A DNA stretch of 64,000 bases, from positions 136,065 through 200,064 of the forward strand of contig PLZV01000057.1 of assembly GCA_003152315.1 (NCBI GenBank). The letters are read 5' to 3'. Of the stretch, positions 11,134-18,886 are shown piece after piece. This DNA is from Verrucomicrobiota bacterium. GTDB lineage: Bacteria; Verrucomicrobiota; Verrucomicrobiia; Palsa-1439. Both the position numbers and the translations under genes were made by a program. How positions within the stretch are numbered: position 1 is the stretch's first letter; every line of letters starts with the position of its first letter. The notes beneath the pieces were generated by a model. That model saw nothing but the letters and a program-made list of their open reading frames with translations, did no database searches and had not been told where the DNA came from.

Positions 11134-11538
11134 TTATTTAATGCTCAGCGCGGCGGCTAGCTGCTCAAGTGCCTTATCCACGTGCTTTTGAGCTTTCGTG
11201 GGCAGTCCGGCCCGAGCCTGCTGGAGCAAGCTGGTGGCTGTCTGGAGCTGTTGGTCGGAGGTGACCTGCTGCTCGTGCCCCTTACCGTTGTCCGTCAGAG
11301 TGATCCCCGCCACTTTCGCGGCTGCTTCAATTTGCTTCATAGCCCTAACGCGATGGCCTTGGTAGTCGTGGTCAGCGACCGAGAGCGCGGCATAGGCCTG
11401 GGTCAACTGGTTGATGGAGGTTGCGGAGGCTGCGGAGGGTGTGGCCGGTGCTGACTGGGCGCGCGAATTCAGACCGCTGATCAGGCACAGGGCGACCACT
11501 GATGTGTAGATGCTGAAACGGAGTGATTTAGCATTCAT
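11134..11538 (-). CDS. Small secreted helical protein
   Basis: The 134-aa product starts at ATG 11538 with a signal peptide (NAKSLRFSIYTSVVALCLISG, cleavage near SRA/QSA), an Ala/Ser/Pro/Thr-rich stretch, and then amphipathic helices ending QKHVDKALEQLAAALSIK. A run containing DHDYQGHRVRAMKQIEAAAK suggests a helical bundle. No family is recognised with confidence. It probably forms a single transcription unit. Confidence 0.6.
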   Translation of the reverse strand: MNAKSLRFSIYTSVVALCLISGLNSRAQSAPATPSAASATSINQLTQAYAALSVADHDYQGHRVRAMKQIEAAAKVAGITLTDNGKGHEQQVTSDQQLQTATSLLQQARAGLPTKAQKHVDKALEQLAAALSIK

Positions 11539-11707
11539 AGCGCCTAATATCGCCGCCGGCCTCACGATTGCAAATGAAAAGAACCCGCGACTGGAGACCC
11601 AGCAAATCGATGTTTCTACATGACAGCAGGAGCCGAGATGAAACGGAGGCGATTCGGCGAAGAACAGATATCACCTCAGTGATTTTGGCAAACCCCTGTC
11701 TAAAGCA

Positions 11708-13105
11708 CTACTTTGCGGCATTTGCCTCTGCATCGATGGCGTCGGCCCATTCTGAATCCATTGGAATTCTTGCGCCGACGGCTCCGCGTCCCTTGGTGGT
11801 CACATTGTTATACAACCAATTGTCTTCGTCTCTTCCGTTGTTCTGCACGGCCCAGATATGGGCATCACCGATCACGAACCATCGTCCGGCACCATAACTT
11901 TCCTCCCCTTTGCCGATGGGGACGATACGGCCCTCGGGCGCATTCGGACCCGGTGGTCTATCCCCTTCGGCGAAGATTCTGTCGAAAAGCTTCTTGAGGT
12001 TTGCACAGGCGACACGACGTTGCTCGTTACGGTGTGCCTCAGCTTGCCTCAACTTTTGCAGAAGGCGTTTGAATGGATAGATTAGAATGAGAACAATCGC
12101 CAGAAGAATCCCGCCTCCAATGGCTAATCCCTTCCAGTTTCTGGCAACCCACGATTCTGGTGCCACTGCCGCTGGTGGCGGTGTGACGACTATCGGCGTC
12201 ACAGGTGGTGGCGGCGGCGGTGGTGGCGGGGGCATGGCGGCTTGTGCGGCTTCACGACTGGCCCTGGCAAGTGCCGCTTCGTACGCACGCTGTGCCTGTG
12301 GAATCTGGACCTTAAGAACTTGAATCTTCGAATCAAAGCCGGCCAATGTCGCTGCACCAGAGGCGATTTGCTGCTGACACGCGATTATGTCCCCTAATAC
12401 CGCGGGTCTATCGGGATTTGGAACGGTTCGAGTTTGGCCGGTAGCAAATCGTTGAGAATAATGGTTCGGCCCAACGAGCCTTGTCTCGTAGACGGGTTCC
12501 TGCGTGTCAGTAAGAGTCTGAAGTTGCTGTTGGCGCCCCTGCAATCTTCCTTGCAAGGTTGCGACGGTTTTGGCGAGTGCATCGCGCTGGCTTTCAAGTT
12601 CGGCAAGCTGCTTCGCGAGCGCCAGCGGCTTCTTTTCCTCCGGGGTCATCCATCTGTTGGCGAACTTCATCTCCCCATCGGTAAGATGTTTGAGTTCTGC
12701 CCGACAGGCTGCGGCATATTGTTGGACGATCGTGGTTTTGTCGGATTTTGGGTAATCCGTCAGGAACTTCTCGAATGCGGCGATCCATTGGGCATAGAAG
12801 GTCGGGGATTGCTCCTGGTCTGGATCCAATTGGAATTTTGACAGGGCAAAGTAGTCGATTCTTTCGGCGGCTTCGGCCGGGGTTTCGATTTGGACGTTCT
12901 GGACATCCGAGCGAGGAAAGTTTCGTAGCGAAGATATGGTGCGGTTGGCACTAAACGCTCTGATTTGAAGAACGTCATTGGTGTCCGAAATGATCTCGCC
13001 ACGGAGAACCGCTCCTGATTTGAGGGTGACGATTGCTTCTCCAAAAGCCGCCGTGAGGATACCGGCCAGGAACAGCAGCGCCATTGTTACGACATTCCTT
13101 TTCAT
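11708..13105 (-). CDS. Membrane-anchored protein with coiled coil and polyproline linker
   Basis: A 465-aa product, unrecognised as a whole. In order: a signal peptide (RNVVTMALLFLAGILTAAFG); a small beta domain (VTLKSGAVLRGEIISDTNDVLQIRAF, about 25-60), reminiscent of short beta-barrel modules found in many verrucomicrobial surface proteins; a helical region with a coiled coil (ALAKQLAELESQRDALAKTVATLQGRLQGRQQQLQ); a run of ten prolines near residue 300; a membrane span (WKGLAIGGGILLAIVLILIYPF); and a cytoplasmic C-terminal domain. A strong ribosome-binding site (GGGAGCGGAG) precedes ATG 13105. The proline run would be expected to need EF-P for efficient translation. Confidence 0.65.
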   Translation of the reverse strand: MKRNVVTMALLFLAGILTAAFGEAIVTLKSGAVLRGEIISDTNDVLQIRAFSANRTISSLRNFPRSDVQNVQIETPAEAAERIDYFALSKFQLDPDQEQSPTFYAQWIAAFEKFLTDYPKSDKTTIVQQYAAACRAELKHLTDGEMKFANRWMTPEEKKPLALAKQLAELESQRDALAKTVATLQGRLQGRQQQLQTLTDTQEPVYETRLVGPNHYSQRFATGQTRTVPNPDRPAVLGDIIACQQQIASGAATLAGFDSKIQVLKVQIPQAQRAYEAALARASREAAQAAMPPPPPPPPPPVTPIVVTPPPAAVAPESWVARNWKGLAIGGGILLAIVLILIYPFKRLLQKLRQAEAHRNEQRRVACANLKKLFDRIFAEGDRPPGPNAPEGRIVPIGKGEESYGAGRWFVIGDAHIWAVQNNGRDEDNWLYNNVTTKGRGAVGARIPMDSEWADAIDAEANAAK

Positions 13106-13639
13106 TCTCCGCTCCCTTGATAGTCAACTTTGGTCTCTTCCACAGATGACTCGCATTCATCCTGGAGATAGTTCTTCTGCCTTCGCGCAAACGGGACGCG
13201 TTGGGGCCAAGAAGTGGCCCACGCAAACGGGGTGGTAATGGGCTTATACGCGTGTGGGTATCGGGACTACAAGACATATCTGTGCGACCAGTCCGTCTTG
13301 CCATCAGCGAACCTGGATGCTCGACCAGCGCTCCGACAGCGTGAAGCAGCCATCCCTTTGTCCACTCCGAGGATGAGGGAACGGATTCGAAGTTCAACCC
13401 CGAAACGGATTCTTGGCAGGCTGTTCAACGCGGAAGTTCAAGAGGAACCCAACGGGGACAGACGGGCCCCGCCGGTCAAGCAAGGCGCCATCCCCGACTT
13501 CGGCACCAATCTGGATTATTGACCACGCGACGGCCGGAGATTCACCACGAAACCACGAAGAGCGCGGCTTGGTTCCCATCATGCGGGGTAGGGTTACACC
13601 CCATAGCGACGGGAAAGTTTCCGGGGTTATTTTAAGCGT
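13106..13639. other. Gene-poor gap with a TPR-protein 3' remnant
   Basis: A 534-bp stretch with no supportable intact gene. Its right part (13440-13522) is a remnant of the TPR-like gene and its 3' flank. The left part would hold the promoter of the gene starting at 13105 on the minus strand; no clear -35/-10 pair was seen. Confidence 0.6.
13440..13522 (+). pseudogene. 3' remnant of a second TPR-like gene copy
   Basis: The frame ends VKQGAIPDFGTNLDY and a stop, matching VKQGTIPDFGANLDY of the intact gene at 9920-10987. The match carries on into the untranslated flank (GGAGATTCACC.CGAAA.CACGAAG after both stops). Upstream of about 13440 the similarity is lost, so only the end of a paralogue remains. 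Confidence 0.7.
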
Positions 13640-13816
13640 ATGGAAGTTAAACAGAATAAGGAGTTGGCGTACAGTGAATCGATCGTGGCGGCATACCAGC
13701 TCTGGCAAACGGGTCAGAGCGAAAAGATGGTGCGATTGGCGATCAATGCACGCCTGGTGGTATTTCGAGAGCAGCCGCATCTCTTGATTTCCTCCACGAA
13801 GGGAAGATCCGCATGA
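13640..13816 (+). CDS. 58-aa ORF, translationally coupled to the next gene
   Basis: Starts MEVKQNKELAYSESIVAAY and ends LLISSTKGRSA. The product is 58 residues, soluble and helical, with no recognised family. Its stop codon overlaps the start of the lipoprotein gene as ATGA (13813-13816), and that gene in turn overlaps the DUF2950 gene in the same way, which supports a real coding sequence. There is no strong ribosome-binding site upstream of 13640. Confidence 0.5.
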   Translation: MEVKQNKELAYSESIVAAYQLWQTGQSEKMVRLAINARLVVFREQPHLLISSTKGRSA

Positions 13817-14079
13817 ACAAGACGAATAGTCCGGTTGATCGAATCAAGATTATGTTGGGGGTTGCGCTGTTGGCGGTTTTGACGGGATGTGTGGGGTACG
13901 TGGACGGGGGTTACAACGGCGCGGTAGTGGTGGCGGAGCCGGACGTGTATGTCTTCGGCGGCGGCTACTATGAAAGAGGGCGCGACGTGCATGACTATAG
14001 TCATCGCGGATCGGAAAGTCGGGCGGTGGCGCATCCTGCGGCACGGCCTGCTGGCGGCGGACATGAGGGAAAGCGATGA
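13813..14079 (+). CDS. Small Gly/Tyr-rich lipoprotein
   Basis: An 88-aa product with a lipoprotein signal: IMLGVALLAVLTGC, lipobox LTGC with Cys at about residue 26. The mature part is rich in Gly, Tyr and Val (GYVDGGYNGAVVVAEPDVYVFGGGYYERG) and ends in an Ala/Pro/Gly tail. It is probably anchored in the outer or inner membrane. It overlaps the 58-aa ORF upstream and the DUF2950 gene downstream by ATGA, so the three are presumably translated together. The function is unknown. Confidence 0.65.
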   Translation: MNKTNSPVDRIKIMLGVALLAVLTGCVGYVDGGYNGAVVVAEPDVYVFGGGYYERGRDVHDYSHRGSESRAVAHPAARPAGGGHEGKR

Positions 14080-15110
14080 AACGCACAACTTACCTGGAAA
14101 GAAGCAGACCTGGTGAACCTATGAAACTTTCAAACCAATTTGCGCGTTTTGCCGGTCTTTTGACAATCGCACTGTTGGCGAGCGCCAGTGGCATTTTGTC
14201 GGTGGACCTTTATGCGGCGGACCAGAAACCAGTGGTCACCCAGCGGTTGTTTGCGTCGCCAGAGGACGCCATAAAATCCCTCCTGGCGGCGACTGCGGCC
14301 AAAGACAACGCGGCCTTGCGCGAGATTTTCGGCCCGGAGTTCCGCGAACTTGTGACCGGCGACGAAGTGCAGGACGCGAACAACGCGGAGAAGTTCGCGA
14401 ACGCCATGGCGCAGAGTTGCAAGCCTGTGAACGAAGGGGAAGACAAGATCACGCTTGAGATTGGCACGAACGCCTGGCCGATGCCGATTCCACTGGTGAA
14501 AGTGGATGGGCAATGGCATTTCGACACGGCGGCGGGCAAGGAAGAGATCATCAACCGGCACATTGGGAAGGATGAACTCCATGCCATCGGTGTTTGCCGG
14601 GCTTACGTGACGGCGCAACGGCAGTACGCCAGCTTGAACACGGACGCGAGCGGAGGAGTGAAGTATGCGCTGAAATTCAAGAGCACGCCCGGCAAGAAGG
14701 ATGGCCTCTACTGGCCGGCGGCGGAGAATGAACTGGCCAGCCCCTTCGGGCCGTTGGTGGCGGAAGCTCATGCCGAGGGTTATGTCGGGCATAAAGGCGC
14801 GGGACCGCACCCGTTTCATGGCTATTATTTCAGGATCCTGACGCGCCAAGGCGCGGCTGCGTCCGGTGGGCGAATGGATTACACGAGTCGCGGCAACTTG
14901 ACGAAGGGATTCGCGCTGGTGGCTTATCCGGAGCGTTGGGACCAGTCGGGCATCATGACATTTATCGTCAACCAGGACGGCAAAGTTTATCAGCGAAATC
15001 TTGCTGAAAAGACCTCCCAGAGTGCGACGGCGATGAAAGCGTACAATCCGGACAGCGAATGGACACTGGTGCAGTCTGAGGGAGTAGCGAACGCGGTGTC
15101 CGAGAAATGA
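14076..15110 (+). CDS. DUF2950 exported protein
   Basis: The 344-aa product contains the DUF2950 hallmarks: QRLFASPEDAIKSLLAA near the start, WHFDTAAGKEEIINRHIGKDELHAI, ... RQYAS, KDGLYWPA, and a C-terminal HGYYFRILTRQG...FALVAYPERWDQSGIMTFIVN. ATG 14076 has GAGGGAAAG before it and overlaps the lipoprotein stop (ATGA). An internal ATG at 14121 begins the signal peptide directly (KLSNQFARFAGLLTIALLASASG), so the true start may be either. In other genomes DUF2950 proteins are often encoded beside a DUF3300 protein; here the partner is a small lipoprotein. The function is unknown. Confidence 0.8.
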   Translation: MKRTTYLERSRPGEPMKLSNQFARFAGLLTIALLASASGILSVDLYAADQKPVVTQRLFASPEDAIKSLLAATAAKDNAALREIFGPEFRELVTGDEVQDANNAEKFANAMAQSCKPVNEGEDKITLEIGTNAWPMPIPLVKVDGQWHFDTAAGKEEIINRHIGKDELHAIGVCRAYVTAQRQYASLNTDASGGVKYALKFKSTPGKKDGLYWPAAENELASPFGPLVAEAHAEGYVGHKGAGPHPFHGYYFRILTRQGAAASGGRMDYTSRGNLTKGFALVAYPERWDQSGIMTFIVNQDGKVYQRNLAEKTSQSATAMKAYNPDSEWTLVQSEGVANAVSEK

Positions 15111-15116
15111 TGTAGG

Positions 15117-15782
15117 TTAGTTGCCGCGGGCAACGCTCGCCGGTGCGGCGTATTCAAACTCGACGGAATAGCCGTCTTTGGCGACGATTTCCTGGATTCG
15201 TTTTTCCAGCTCGGTTTTGGATTCGGCCAATAGCGGGGAGGCCAATACTTTTTGGCGGGCGTTGGTTTTTAAGTGGTCCATGGCTGCTTCGCGCTCGGTG
15301 GCGTCGATTCTATTCCAGTAACCATCCTCGTCCCGCAGGATGTGGTAATTATCCATCTCGAGGGAAAGGAGTTTCGGTTCGGGCAGGTGGATAAGAAGTT
15401 TCGGCGGGACCTTTTGAATTCTGACAATAAAGGGCTGCTTCAGGTCAAAGCCCGCCTTCGCGGTGAAAACCCCGTAGATTTCCATGGTCTTGGTGCTATA
15501 GACCCAGGTTGATTCATAGACATGCTGCGCAAGCACCCGCTTCGATTCCATCGCCAGTTCAGCGATGGGTGCGGATTGTTCAAGAACCACGGTGTCGTTA
15601 ATCCTGACCTGCGGCTGGAAATTGAAAGCAGTGCGGAAGCTGTCCGCCACTACATGGGCGAGCTGGTGTGGAATCTTGTAGAAGACGACATAAATGGCCG
15701 TCGTCGCCGTCGCCAGGACCAGACTGATTGCGATGGCCCCGATGAGCAACCTTCTCGAAGATTTGTCAGGTTTGTCGGTCAT
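15117..15782 (-). CDS. DUF4230 membrane-anchored protein
   Basis: A 221-aa protein with a short charged start, one membrane span (LLIGAIAISLVLATATTAIYVVFY), and an extracytoplasmic domain. It carries DUF4230 features: a strand-rich IYGVFTAKAGFDLKQPFIVRI followed by LLIHLPEPKLLSLEM and a helical end with AR..A...LL..... It is convergent with the DUF2950 gene, with stops only 6 bp apart. No catalytic motif is visible; the role of the family is unknown. Confidence 0.7.
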   Translation of the reverse strand: MTDKPDKSSRRLLIGAIAISLVLATATTAIYVVFYKIPHQLAHVVADSFRTAFNFQPQVRINDTVVLEQSAPIAELAMESKRVLAQHVYESTWVYSTKTMEIYGVFTAKAGFDLKQPFIVRIQKVPPKLLIHLPEPKLLSLEMDNYHILRDEDGYWNRIDATEREAAMDHLKTNARQKVLASPLLAESKTELEKRIQEIVAKDGYSVEFEYAAPASVARGN

Positions 15783-15887
15783 GCGTTTTCGATCCTCACT
15801 GATAGCACGCAGGCGGAGGGAGGAGAAGAGAAACTCCGGGGGCTGCTACGAACCTCTTCACCACGAAAGCACGAAGGGCAGCCGCGA

Positions 15888-16991
15888 TTACCGTCGCATG
15901 GCGCGTTCGGCGGTCCACTGGTGGATTTCTTTCTTCGTGGCTGACCATTTCCTGGCATCGCCATGATCGTCGAGGAAGAGGTCAAAGAGTTCGAAGAAGA
16001 GGTCGCGGAAGTCAGCGATTTTCTGGATGCGCTCTTGAAAGCGGGAGGCCGGGTCCAGCATCTCTTTGGGCTCAGGCAGTTTTAGTCCGCGGAAGACAAA
16101 TGTCTGGGCGTCGAAGGAGCACGACCAGTTTTCGTCGGCGCGGGAGAGGAGGAGCTTGGCACGGCGTAGCTTCTTGCCGCTGAGCAAGGCGGTCTTGGCC
16201 TCGGCGCTGACGGTCGGCAAGCCTTTGCGCAGAGAAATTTCGTGGGCGCCGTCACCAGCGCGGGTGAAGAGAAGCGGGCCTTCGATAGCGATGCCAAATT
16301 CGCCGGCTTGTTTGGTGTTGAAGACGCCGCCGCGCGCTTCCGAGGCGAACCACAGCCACGTCAGGAAATCGAGGCCGGGGGTGTCTTCCATTTCCTTGTC
16401 TGGCACTTCTGGTGAAAAACTTGTTTTGCTCCAGTCGGCGACACTGATACTGCGGCGTTTTGCAGCGGCGGTGCCGGCGGCAATGGGAATGAGGTCGACA
16501 CCGACGGTGGCCTTGAAGTGGATGAGGAAGACATCGAGTTGGCTTTCCGAGAGAGCGGCGGCGTAGAGGATGCGGTCGCGGTCGTCGTAGACGAACGGGA
16601 TGCCTTTCAATGTTGGAGGCATCGTGGGCAGGAGACGGGCCATGACCTGCTTGCGGATGTCGCTGCGCGCTTTGCGGTCGACGAACGGTTTGCCTTCGGC
16701 GCGCATGTAAGCGACTTCTTCGAGCATACACTCGGCGCGGAGGAGGGAAGTGGGGACTTTGCGCTCGGCTTTCACGAGGGCGAGGCGGAGGTAACCACCA
16801 TAGTATGCATTTTCTTCAGTGATCGGCACATCAAGCAGATGGCGCCCACCGACCCAACCCTGCTGGGACTGCGAACCGAGGTTTTTTAAGGGCGGCGCGA
16901 CGTGGTTGTTGAAACGCGTGACCGCATCCTTCGGCAACCCTTTGACGACATAAAACAGGCGTGTGGCAATGGAACCGCTTTCAAATGACAT
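15888..16991 (-). CDS. rdgC: RdgC-like recombination-associated protein
   Basis: A 367-aa product that follows the layout of RdgC, a ring-shaped DNA-binding protein that modulates RecA. An N-terminal strand-rich part is followed by a conserved helix-rich core containing DRKARSDIRKQVMARLLPTMPPTLKGIPFVYDD (compare the K..LKDEV...LLPRAFS core of E. coli RdgC) and LTWLWFASEARGG, where classical RdgC has a TEWV segment. The C-terminal part (FQERIQKIADFRDLFFELFDLF) is longer than in E. coli. ATG 16991 has GGGAGA 7-12 nt upstream. It lies 25 bp downstream of the small membrane protein, and both appear to be driven from the palindromic region at 17201-17241. Confidence 0.6.
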   Translation of the reverse strand: MSFESGSIATRLFYVVKGLPKDAVTRFNNHVAPPLKNLGSQSQQGWVGGRHLLDVPITEENAYYGGYLRLALVKAERKVPTSLLRAECMLEEVAYMRAEGKPFVDRKARSDIRKQVMARLLPTMPPTLKGIPFVYDDRDRILYAAALSESQLDVFLIHFKATVGVDLIPIAAGTAAAKRRSISVADWSKTSFSPEVPDKEMEDTPGLDFLTWLWFASEARGGVFNTKQAGEFGIAIEGPLLFTRAGDGAHEISLRKGLPTVSAEAKTALLSGKKLRRAKLLLSRADENWSCSFDAQTFVFRGLKLPEPKEMLDPASRFQERIQKIADFRDLFFELFDLFLDDHGDARKWSATKKEIHQWTAERAMRR

Positions 16992-17016
16992 ATGTGTTCT
17001 CCCAAAGAAGCGCTGC

Positions 17017-17196
17017 TTATACCACGCACACGACGGCAGGTGAAGAGAAAGTCCATCGCGCTGAAGTGTTATTCTGCAAGCGGAATACGATAAAGGCAAC
17101 AAGACCGCTTACCAGTGCGACCACAAGATTCCACAGTAGCCACGCGACGATGACGAGCACCAGCACGACGGTCAATCCGATAAGCATTTTCTTCAT
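17017..17196 (-). CDS. 59-aa small membrane protein
   Basis: Two adjacent hydrophobic stretches (LIGLTVVLVLVIVAWLLW and LVVALVSGLVAFIVF) and a short polar tail. It starts at ATG 17196, or ATG 17187. It is the first gene downstream of the divergent palindrome on the minus strand and precedes rdgC by 25 bp, so it is probably cotranscribed with it. No family is recognised. Its length and position between a regulator and a DNA-binding protein suggest a membrane-associated accessory factor, which is inference only. Confidence 0.5.
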   Translation of the reverse strand: MKKMLIGLTVVLVLVIVAWLLWNLVVALVSGLVAFIVFRLQNNTSARWTFSSPAVVCVV

Positions 17197-17200
17197 TTCT

Positions 17201-17241
17201 GTGGTTGACTTTCTACCACAGTGTGGTGTAATGTCAACCAC
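17201..17241. promoter_or_regulatory. 41-bp palindromic operator with back-to-back promoters
   Basis: Outer arms GTGGTTGAC (17201-17209) and GTCAACCAC (17233-17241) and inner arms ACCACA / TGTGGT (17215-17220, 17222-17227) share one centre at 17221. The palindrome holds a promoter-like pair in each direction: TTGACT-16-TGTAAT on the plus strand (17205-17210, 17227-17232) and TTGACA-16-TAGAAA on the minus strand (17237-17232, 17215-17210). A protein binding here would control both the XRE-ImmA pair and the small protein-rdgC pair. The adjacent XRE protein is the obvious candidate. Confidence 0.75.
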
Positions 17242-17256
17242 AAAAGGGAGAGAAAT

Positions 17257-17655
17257 ATGAGCTTTGGCGATCTCGTGAAGGATTTGCGCATTGGGCAGAA
17301 GAAGACGTTGCGGCAGTTTTGCCTCGATCATGGGCATGATCCGAGCAATTGGAGCAAGCTGGAGCGTGGTGTGACCGCGCCGCCGCGGGACGAGAAGACG
17401 TTGGAGCGGTGGGCCAGGCAGTTGGGGTTGAAACCCGGTACTCCGCAATGGCAGGAGTTCATGGATCTGGCGGACATGGCGCGGGGGGAAATCCCGCAGT
17501 ACGTCTTGGATGACGAGGAATTGCTCAAGAAACTGCCCGCGTTCTTCCGCACGGTCCGGGGCGCAGAGTTGAGCGAGAAAGAGCTGGACGAACTGATTCG
17601 GAAGGTCAAAGAGGCGCATTCGCCGAATGAGCGAAAAGGTAAAGTATCGGGATAA
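17257..17655 (+). CDS. XRE-family HTH regulator
   Basis: A 132-aa protein starting at ATG 17257 after GGGAG. The N-terminal lambda-repressor-like helix-turn-helix is seen in FGDLVKDLRIGQKKTLRQFCLDHGHDPSNWSKLERG (about 3-38), followed by a helical segment (EKTLERWARQLGL) and a C-terminal helical tail. It overlaps the ImmA/IrrE gene by 29 bp. In such pairs the peptidase usually cleaves the XRE repressor under stress. It probably binds the palindrome immediately upstream and represses its own operon and the divergent rdgC operon, which is inference from layout. Confidence 0.85.
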   Translation: MSFGDLVKDLRIGQKKTLRQFCLDHGHDPSNWSKLERGVTAPPRDEKTLERWARQLGLKPGTPQWQEFMDLADMARGEIPQYVLDDEELLKKLPAFFRTVRGAELSEKELDELIRKVKEAHSPNERKGKVSG

Positions 17656-18253
17656 GCCCGCCATCTGGCGTGCTGCCGATGACTTTCGCGATTCAGCCGA
17701 GCTTCGCGGTCATCATATTCCACCGATCGATGTGATCTACATCGCTGAAGTCATCCTTAAGCTCGACATCATCCCGATTGAGAATCTTTTCGCTGACCAG
17801 AAGATCGACGCGGCATTGCTGCCGGACTTGAGCGGTTTCTATACCGACGAAGACGCCTATATGGCGTGGGAACGCGGAAGCCCCTGGATCGAACGGCGGT
17901 TGCGATTCTCGTTTGCCCATGAGCTTGGGCATTTTGTGCTGCACCGGGAGGAAATCGCGGCGAACGAGTTTCGGTCGGTGCAAGAATTCAAACAGTGGGC
18001 CACCGCGCCATCGAACTACACCAACGCGGAGATACAAGCGAACGAGTTTGCGGGGCGATTCCTTGTTCCGCGTGAGCTTTTGGTACGCGAATATGATCAG
18101 CAGACTAGTCAGTTGGGAAACGCGGAACCCCACTGGCGGGAGATCGAAGGCATGCGCGAATTTATCGCCAAGAAGATAGCACCGCGATTCGGCGTGAATC
18201 ATCAAGTCATTGCCACGCGATTCGACCACGAAGACATCTGGCCCGCAGAGTAG
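17627..18253 (+). CDS. ImmA/IrrE-family metallopeptidase
   Basis: A 208-aa zinc peptidase. The active site HELGH is at residues 98-102 (RFSFAHELGHFVLH), and a downstream EIQANEFAGRFLVP segment supplies the likely third ligand region. ImmA of ICEBs1 and IrrE of Deinococcus are the reference members: they relieve repression by cleaving a partner HTH regulator. The partner here is the XRE protein encoded directly upstream with a 29-bp overlap. Nothing around it looks like an integrase, so the pair appears chromosomal and not part of an intact mobile element. Confidence 0.88.
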   Translation: MSEKVKYRDKPAIWRAADDFRDSAELRGHHIPPIDVIYIAEVILKLDIIPIENLFADQKIDAALLPDLSGFYTDEDAYMAWERGSPWIERRLRFSFAHELGHFVLHREEIAANEFRSVQEFKQWATAPSNYTNAEIQANEFAGRFLVPRELLVREYDQQTSQLGNAEPHWREIEGMREFIAKKIAPRFGVNHQVIATRFDHEDIWPAE

Positions 18254-18365
18254 TGTGTGCCGCGTTGGGGCGTATTCTCGACAACGACGGGGCGGAGCAC
18301 CCACCCTGAATCCCCGCCGCGTGAGGGCACGCGGCCTACAACATCATGAAAGCCCATATATCGCA

Positions 18366-18412
18366 AAATAATAATTTAGCTGGACGGCGTATTGCGGATG
18401 GGGTATGATTGG
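18366..18412 (+). repeat. Promoter-like module, second copy
   Basis: TAATTTAGCTGGACGGCGTA followed by GGGGTATGAT, parallel to the module at 1274-1319 and in the same orientation relative to the next 145-bp repeat. Confidence 0.45.
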
Positions 18413-18496
18413 CTCGGATTGTTGAAAAGATGCGAACAGACGAATTCAGGAGCCAGAATTCAGGGGTCGGAAAGGCAGCTTGGATTGAACACGAGA

Positions 18497-18641
18497 CCCC
18501 CTTATACGTTTCTGCGAAACGAACCCATTTTGAAATCGCGTATTTTTTATTGTATCATGCTTAACACAAGAATGTTATGTAGTTTGCAGAGGCGTTTGCA
18601 AATGGGTTCGTTCTGGAAAAACGAACCCATTTTGAGGGGGG
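18497..18641 (+). repeat. 145-bp dispersed repeat, copy B
   Basis: Same length as copy A (1524-1668), beginning with a C-run and CTTATACGTTTCTGCGAAAC, ending GAACCCATTTTGAGGGGGG. The right-end hairpin is TGGGTTCGTT / AACGAACCCA with a slightly longer loop. The middle has diverged from copy A. Confidence 0.8.
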
Positions 18642-18886
18642 TTGGTGCACTGGAAAGGGCATTCTTGTGGAAAACGGACCCAAAACTAGTTTTGCGTAGA
18701 ATTGCGCATATCATGCAGAAGTACAAAGGCTTAGGAAGAATAATGCGAAAAACGGAGATGGGTTCGGGTTTTTGGGTGGCGAGGGTATTGACTCAGTTTT
18801 CGGTAAGTCGTCGGCGGTCGCAGACCGCCGCTACAGTAAGACCAGCACAACTTTACCTCCGCAAGAACATCTGGCATAGTGGGCGG

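Larger units (their letters stand above)
18254..18886. other. Repeat-bearing intergenic region upstream of htrA
   Basis: A 633-bp stretch with no supportable gene. It holds the promoter-like module (18366-18412) and copy B of the 145-bp repeat (18497-18641). After the repeat come two related short stretches (AAAACGGACCCAAAAC, about 18671-18686). The htrA reading frame stays open back to 18392 through this repeat, but that part has no coding character. Confidence 0.7.

Noticed and set aside
18392..18886. N-terminal extension of the HtrA reading frame by 165 codons
   Set aside because: It reads through repeat copy B, and the signal peptide begins at ATG 18887.
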